A stretch of DNA of 64,000 nucleotides, taken from positions 58,415,945-58,479,944 of the forward strand of contig OX419755.1 of assembly GCA_948567375.1 (NCBI GenBank). Reading direction: 5' to 3'. Below are positions 60,001 to 64,000 of the stretch, piece by piece. A program made the position numbers and the translations under genes. The notes beneath the pieces were generated by a model. The model saw only the letters and a program-made list of their open reading frames with translations, made no database searches and was not told the DNA's origin. Origin of the DNA: Lunularia cruciata (Eukaryota; Streptophyta; Marchantiopsida; Lunulariales; Lunulariaceae). The stretch's first letter is position 1; the number at the start of each line of letters is the position of its first letter.

Positions 60001-62000
60001 TGGAAACATCAGGTTGAACTACAGAAATATGCGATCTCTGATCTCACCAAAACGGAACTATAAATATGGAATGTTCAGTGGTGACATGTATGAGTCAAGA
60101 TACGAAGGGTACGTTCATAGTTCCTGCCAGCATACTTGTAGAGTTACAATTATCTTGTCACTACTACTTCTCCTTATCTACTGACGAGATTCTCTTTCTA
60201 TGTAATCATAAGAGATAGATAGCTAGATAGATTGCATGCACTGTTTTCGAGTTACAGGAGTACTGTTATCCACCATGATCGCCGTTTTAAACCCAAAAGT
60301 GAATTTCGCTTGAATTTTACAAATAATCTGTCCGGTGAAATTCAACTCTAACTGAACTCAAATCTCCATGAAATACCGCCGTCAAGAGAGCCACCAGCAG
60401 TATTGGTTCCCGTCGTTAGGCCGGTGCCGGGAACCCACCAGTCATAAAACATTCAGTTCGCCTGCACCATCGGACAGCACAAGGAGGTGGATGGATGGTT
60501 TCCAGCTAGCAAGCAAGCCCATGAGGTGGATGGACGTACAGTGCAAAAATTCGGCGATCTGATCCTGCCACCAACTACAGTACACTACTGTACGAGTATA
60601 ACTACAATGTTCGCCGATCGACTACGTGGCGATGTGCTCAACAGGACGTACAATGCGCCGAAGTAGGATGGGTTCACTAGCGTACTTCTACATTCATTCA
60701 GGCAAAGGTGACATTGAATTCGGTCACGGGAGATCAGCCCTGCCAGAATGTAAATACGGACAGTAACTTGTATCCATCTCGCGCCTCCTGTTGTCGATGT
60801 GAAGGAGCAGACGGTGTGACATACAGAGCATATTTACCTTTTCATCTTGGAGCGATACTAACACTACAGTATACGATTTCGTCGGAGAATGGCTGGTTCA
60901 TTTTTATGATTCCCGAAACTAGAAATTCCCGAAAACACGAAACGACCGAAGTTGACATGTTTCGCTTATCGATGTGAAGGAGACGTCATGATGAGACTGA
61001 CCTTGTTCTCAGGAAAGGGGAACGCGATACAACACTAACCACACATGAGTGAGGCCTCGACGCCGCCATGGGCACCAGCAGAGGCTGGCTTACCATGGCC
61101 CTAAATAGAAGGAGACGTGAGATCACACCGCTTGGAGAGTTTACTTTAGGGACCGCGAAAGTCTGTACCTACCGGATCCTGTTGAATGAGAGGGGTTGCA
61201 AATTGATCGAGAATGGGGTAAGATGAGACTAGAGACGGGTTCGACTGTGGTGATTAGGTCGGGGGGATTGTAGTGCGGCGCTGTTGTTGGAGACACAGGC
61301 CTTGCGGCGTTTCGTAGTTCTGGTTGGAGAGAGAGCGAGCAGAGGTTGGCAGAGGTGCCTATTGGCCAGCTGGTTCAATGGTGGCTGTGGTAGAGCTGCT
61401 GGTGGAGCAAGTTTACAAATGATCACCGGTCGCATCGGGCCTGTAAATTAAGAAGCCTCAGAGAAGAAGCGTGTCCACAACCACCTCCTTCTCTAAGCAT
61501 CAACCGTCGCTTTCTCTCCTGTCATGTGAAACCCGCTCGTTTCAAATAGCTACTGTAGCTGTAAGGCGGAACGAATTAGGAAATGGACACTGCCGAGAGA
61601 GAGACTGAAACCATTACAACCAGCACAGGGACCGCGGGTGCCAATATCATGCTGATGACGGATCGACTACTCCGTCTCAGCGGGATAGAACAGCAGCTAC
61701 ATCCCTGAAGCTGGATGATCGAGAGGTGAAACGGGAGCCAAAGTGAACTCTTGTCCAGGCATTTGTCGAATCTTGAGTGAGATGATCGCTCCGAATGCCA
61801 CCAAGTGGTGCTTATTCGCTTGAGTTCTAATTTAGACAACATCACCTTGCACCCAAATTGCAATGGTCATTCCCTGGTGCTCACTGCACAAGGTAGAATT
61901 TACCGTGAGCGTCAAGGCAAAGCTTGAATGGATCAAAGACTCCCATAATAAGCAAGACATAGTAACGCTCTGAACAAGTAAGTCTTCTTGACCTTCTTAG
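57054..62000. other. Long AT-rich interval, no gene supported
   Basis: 57,100-58,100 is very AT-rich. Several open frames of 60-100 codons (58113-58376, 59879-60184, 60708-60977) show no domain or splice pattern that I can support. ACGTG-type motifs occur near 58,715-58,880, but nothing ties them to a gene. The right end probably contains the promoter, and perhaps 5' exons, of the gene at 62026. Confidence 0.4.
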
Positions 62001-62025
62001 GGTTGAGAAATCAAAGTCCTTCAAG

Positions 62026-63964
62026 ATGGAGAACGACACTGATGGGATGATATTAATGAAAGAGCCAGTCGGAAGACTGCAAAATGTCGAAGACGCTGCA
62101 GTCCAAGCATTGGACACGGGAGATTTGGATCGTGCCCTATTTCTGCGAATGCAGGTCAGGAGGCCTACGGTCCTTGCTTTCTTGTGGCTGCTATGTGTTA
62201 AACCGAGACGAAAGGCGAATTTGGCCTAAAATGCACAATCAACTTCCCATTTCTATGCATTATGGACTTAACGCATCATGTTGAATTTATGTTACTCCAA
62301 AAGTGCAGCTAAGTATGCACCGCACCGGATGCTAATGACGAGTCCCTGCAACTTTCGGACAGGCTTTAGCACTTGCCAAACTCTGCATGGATGACCCCAC
62401 GGTCCAAGACGGAGACATTATCTTGGCTAAAGCACATCTTCAACTCAGTGCCACATACCTGGAGATGGTATGTTGCCAATTGAAATCCAAATTACAACAT
62501 CTTAATCTTAATGTCTTATTCAATTTGGATGAGGAATTCTTATCAATCAAAAAATATGTCAGCTCTCCGGTTTATAATTTGCTTGTTACTCTCTTGCGGG
62601 GCGAGATGCAGGGCTTTGGAGACCAAGCGTACTGGCATGCATCAAGGGTGAGTGATACATTTTAAGTACAAAGCGGCCAGAAATCTAGGAAACTTCTAGG
62701 AGCTTGCTGAAATTCTCATCAACATACCAAACCTATACCGCGCGCGATATAGGGACGAGCACATGCTCTGTCGAGAACGCTGCAAACGGGCTCTTGGTAG
62801 TTCGACGTGCGCAAATTTCCGTCCTGAAATGTAAGCAAAAGACTGTGATTTACGAACGTGAGCAGGAAGCAAATTCAAGGTGAGCAGCAGACTCTGCTGT
62901 AATTGGGAAGATGTGGTAGAGACAAATTATACACGAGAGGTTGTACCTTACTCCTAAATAAACTCCAAGCTTGTGTCAGGCTATGGAGGCTGGCGACCCA
63001 AGAAGAGGTCCACAAGGAGAGCCTCTCAACAGCCCTCTGCTCGTAGCTGTTCTCCTTGCCCTCGCCAGATCCATGTTATTGCGTAATACTCTCCACACAA
63101 ACATCAGAAACTAATTCTCTACATTCTATATCTACTTTGCAAGCCCTGACTGAGCACGCTAAAGAAAACGTTCCGCTACTTTGCTCGTGAAGACTATAGT
63201 CCGGAAACGGCTCAGGTTTAGCACAAGACATGTTTCAACTTTGTTGTCTACTGAAACTTGTGCAGGAGCTGACACAAGATGTGAGAGCTACTTGAGACGT
63301 GCCCTCCAGATAAATTCAGAGCTCACAGGCGAAAATGTACACGTCTTGAACAAAGAAACCTAAAGTCTGAACTTCACTATTTTCAAGACACCGAGCCAAG
63401 ACAGATAGATAACCGAACATTTGGGATGCTGTGTGCAGGACCCGAGTAACGCGCCAATACATGAAGCTATCGGGGATCTGTTTGTCTTTGCAAAAGACAG
63501 TGGATTACCTATGATAGAGAATGACACAAAGCGTACCAACAAAAGAAGGGCCAAGTCTCCAAAATCGCCCTCTAGTCCTGGAGCTATTGGAGCTCCAGAC
63601 CAAGTCCTGCAGGACTTCTATGACCAAGGATTGCAAAGTCTAGACAAGGTATCTCAAAGCATCACTCATCGCAATCTCTGCCTTGATTACTGTGTCAGCA
63701 TGAAGGAGAAACAGCATCCCAATTCATGTAAAACAGAGGTATCCCGGGAGAGCATAACTTTCTCATAAATCCATCAATATTTGCTCATAATACCGTCAAA
63801 GTAACAGCGTTCTCTGTTCTCTGTCGTCCCAGACCCAGTGAAGGGGGAACTGAATATACGACAATTTGAGTAATATTATTCCTTACTTTCCCCATAGTTT
63901 GTGACAGAAATAGAGAAAGCCGTTGGAACTTCAGCTCTTTATTCGTACACTAAGAAATATCCTG
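62026..63964 (+). CDS. TTC23-like tetratricopeptide protein, 5' part (runs off the window)
   Basis: Exons found on the plus strand: 62026-62154, 62363-62467, 62612-62647, 62980-63082, 63266-63336, 63439-63738 and probably 63898-63964. They join in consistent phases, including a phase-1 join between 63082 and 63266. The peptide starts MENDTDGMILMKEP and contains ALDTGDLDRALFLRMQALAL, then AKAHLQLSATYLEM and ALQINSELTGEN. The pattern of paired helices and the order of blocks resemble TTC23, a TPR protein linked to cilia in animals, where ALTR...LAEAHVNLAQGYLQL occupies the same place. The resemblance is from memory and moderate. An acceptor at 61999-62000 means the ATG at 62026 could be inside a second exon. 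An in-frame stop lies at 61963. The 3' part is outside the window. If correct, it suggests flagellate sperm. Confidence 0.5.
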
Positions 63965-64000
63965 GTGTGAACTAGAGGCATGGGAGCTGATAAACAATTC

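Noticed and set aside
1..64000. tRNA or rRNA genes, CRISPR arrays or bacterial operons
   Set aside because: None seen. The tRNA-like matches are retrotransposon primer sites, and the gene structure is that of a eukaryote.

Overview
The window reads as nuclear DNA of a land plant. The evidence is long intergenic Ty3/gypsy retrotransposons with tRNA-iMet primer sites, genes split by GT-AG introns, a plant-specific TFIIB-related protein (PBRP/BRP1 type) and an LRR gene with the exon phases of SERK-type genes. A gene at the right end resembles TTC23, a protein family linked to cilia. Together with retroelement families of a kind I associate with bryophytes and charophytes, this points to a plant with flagellate sperm (liverwort, moss, lycophyte or fern). 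A liverwort is my best guess, but the sequence does not prove it.

Left 60% (about 1-38,200): retroelements. Family A (chromodomain gypsy) has a complete but decayed minus-strand copy at 1412-7980 with a perfect 5-bp target duplication, and a plus-strand copy at 12252-18049 whose 3' end is missing. Family B (chromodomain gypsy) has a plus-strand copy at 18050-23758 joined to the broken end of A2, and a minus-strand copy at 27767-33355 with a near-perfect target duplication. Between them lies family C (23759-26260), a gypsy fragment ending in a PHD finger. A decayed non-LTR element with a reverse transcriptase lies at about 34,380-38,160. All of the coding sequences are broken by stops or frameshifts. 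Family B LTRs carry a dense array of heat-shock-element-like motifs just upstream of a TATA box, which is the most interesting signal here.

Right 40% (about 38,800-64,000): genes and AT-rich spacer. PBRP (minus, five coding exons, 917 codons deduced) has a C-terminal extension much longer than I expect of the family and a dispersed repeat in three of its introns. A SERK-like LRR gene (minus, seven exons, 287 codons) has intact splice sites but no kinase. Two exon-like segments at 56.5-57.05 kb form an unrecognised gene end. A TTC23-like gene (plus) runs off the right edge. I see no operon-like or functional link between these genes. Exon joins were made by hand from splice consensus, frame and family resemblance, without transcript data.
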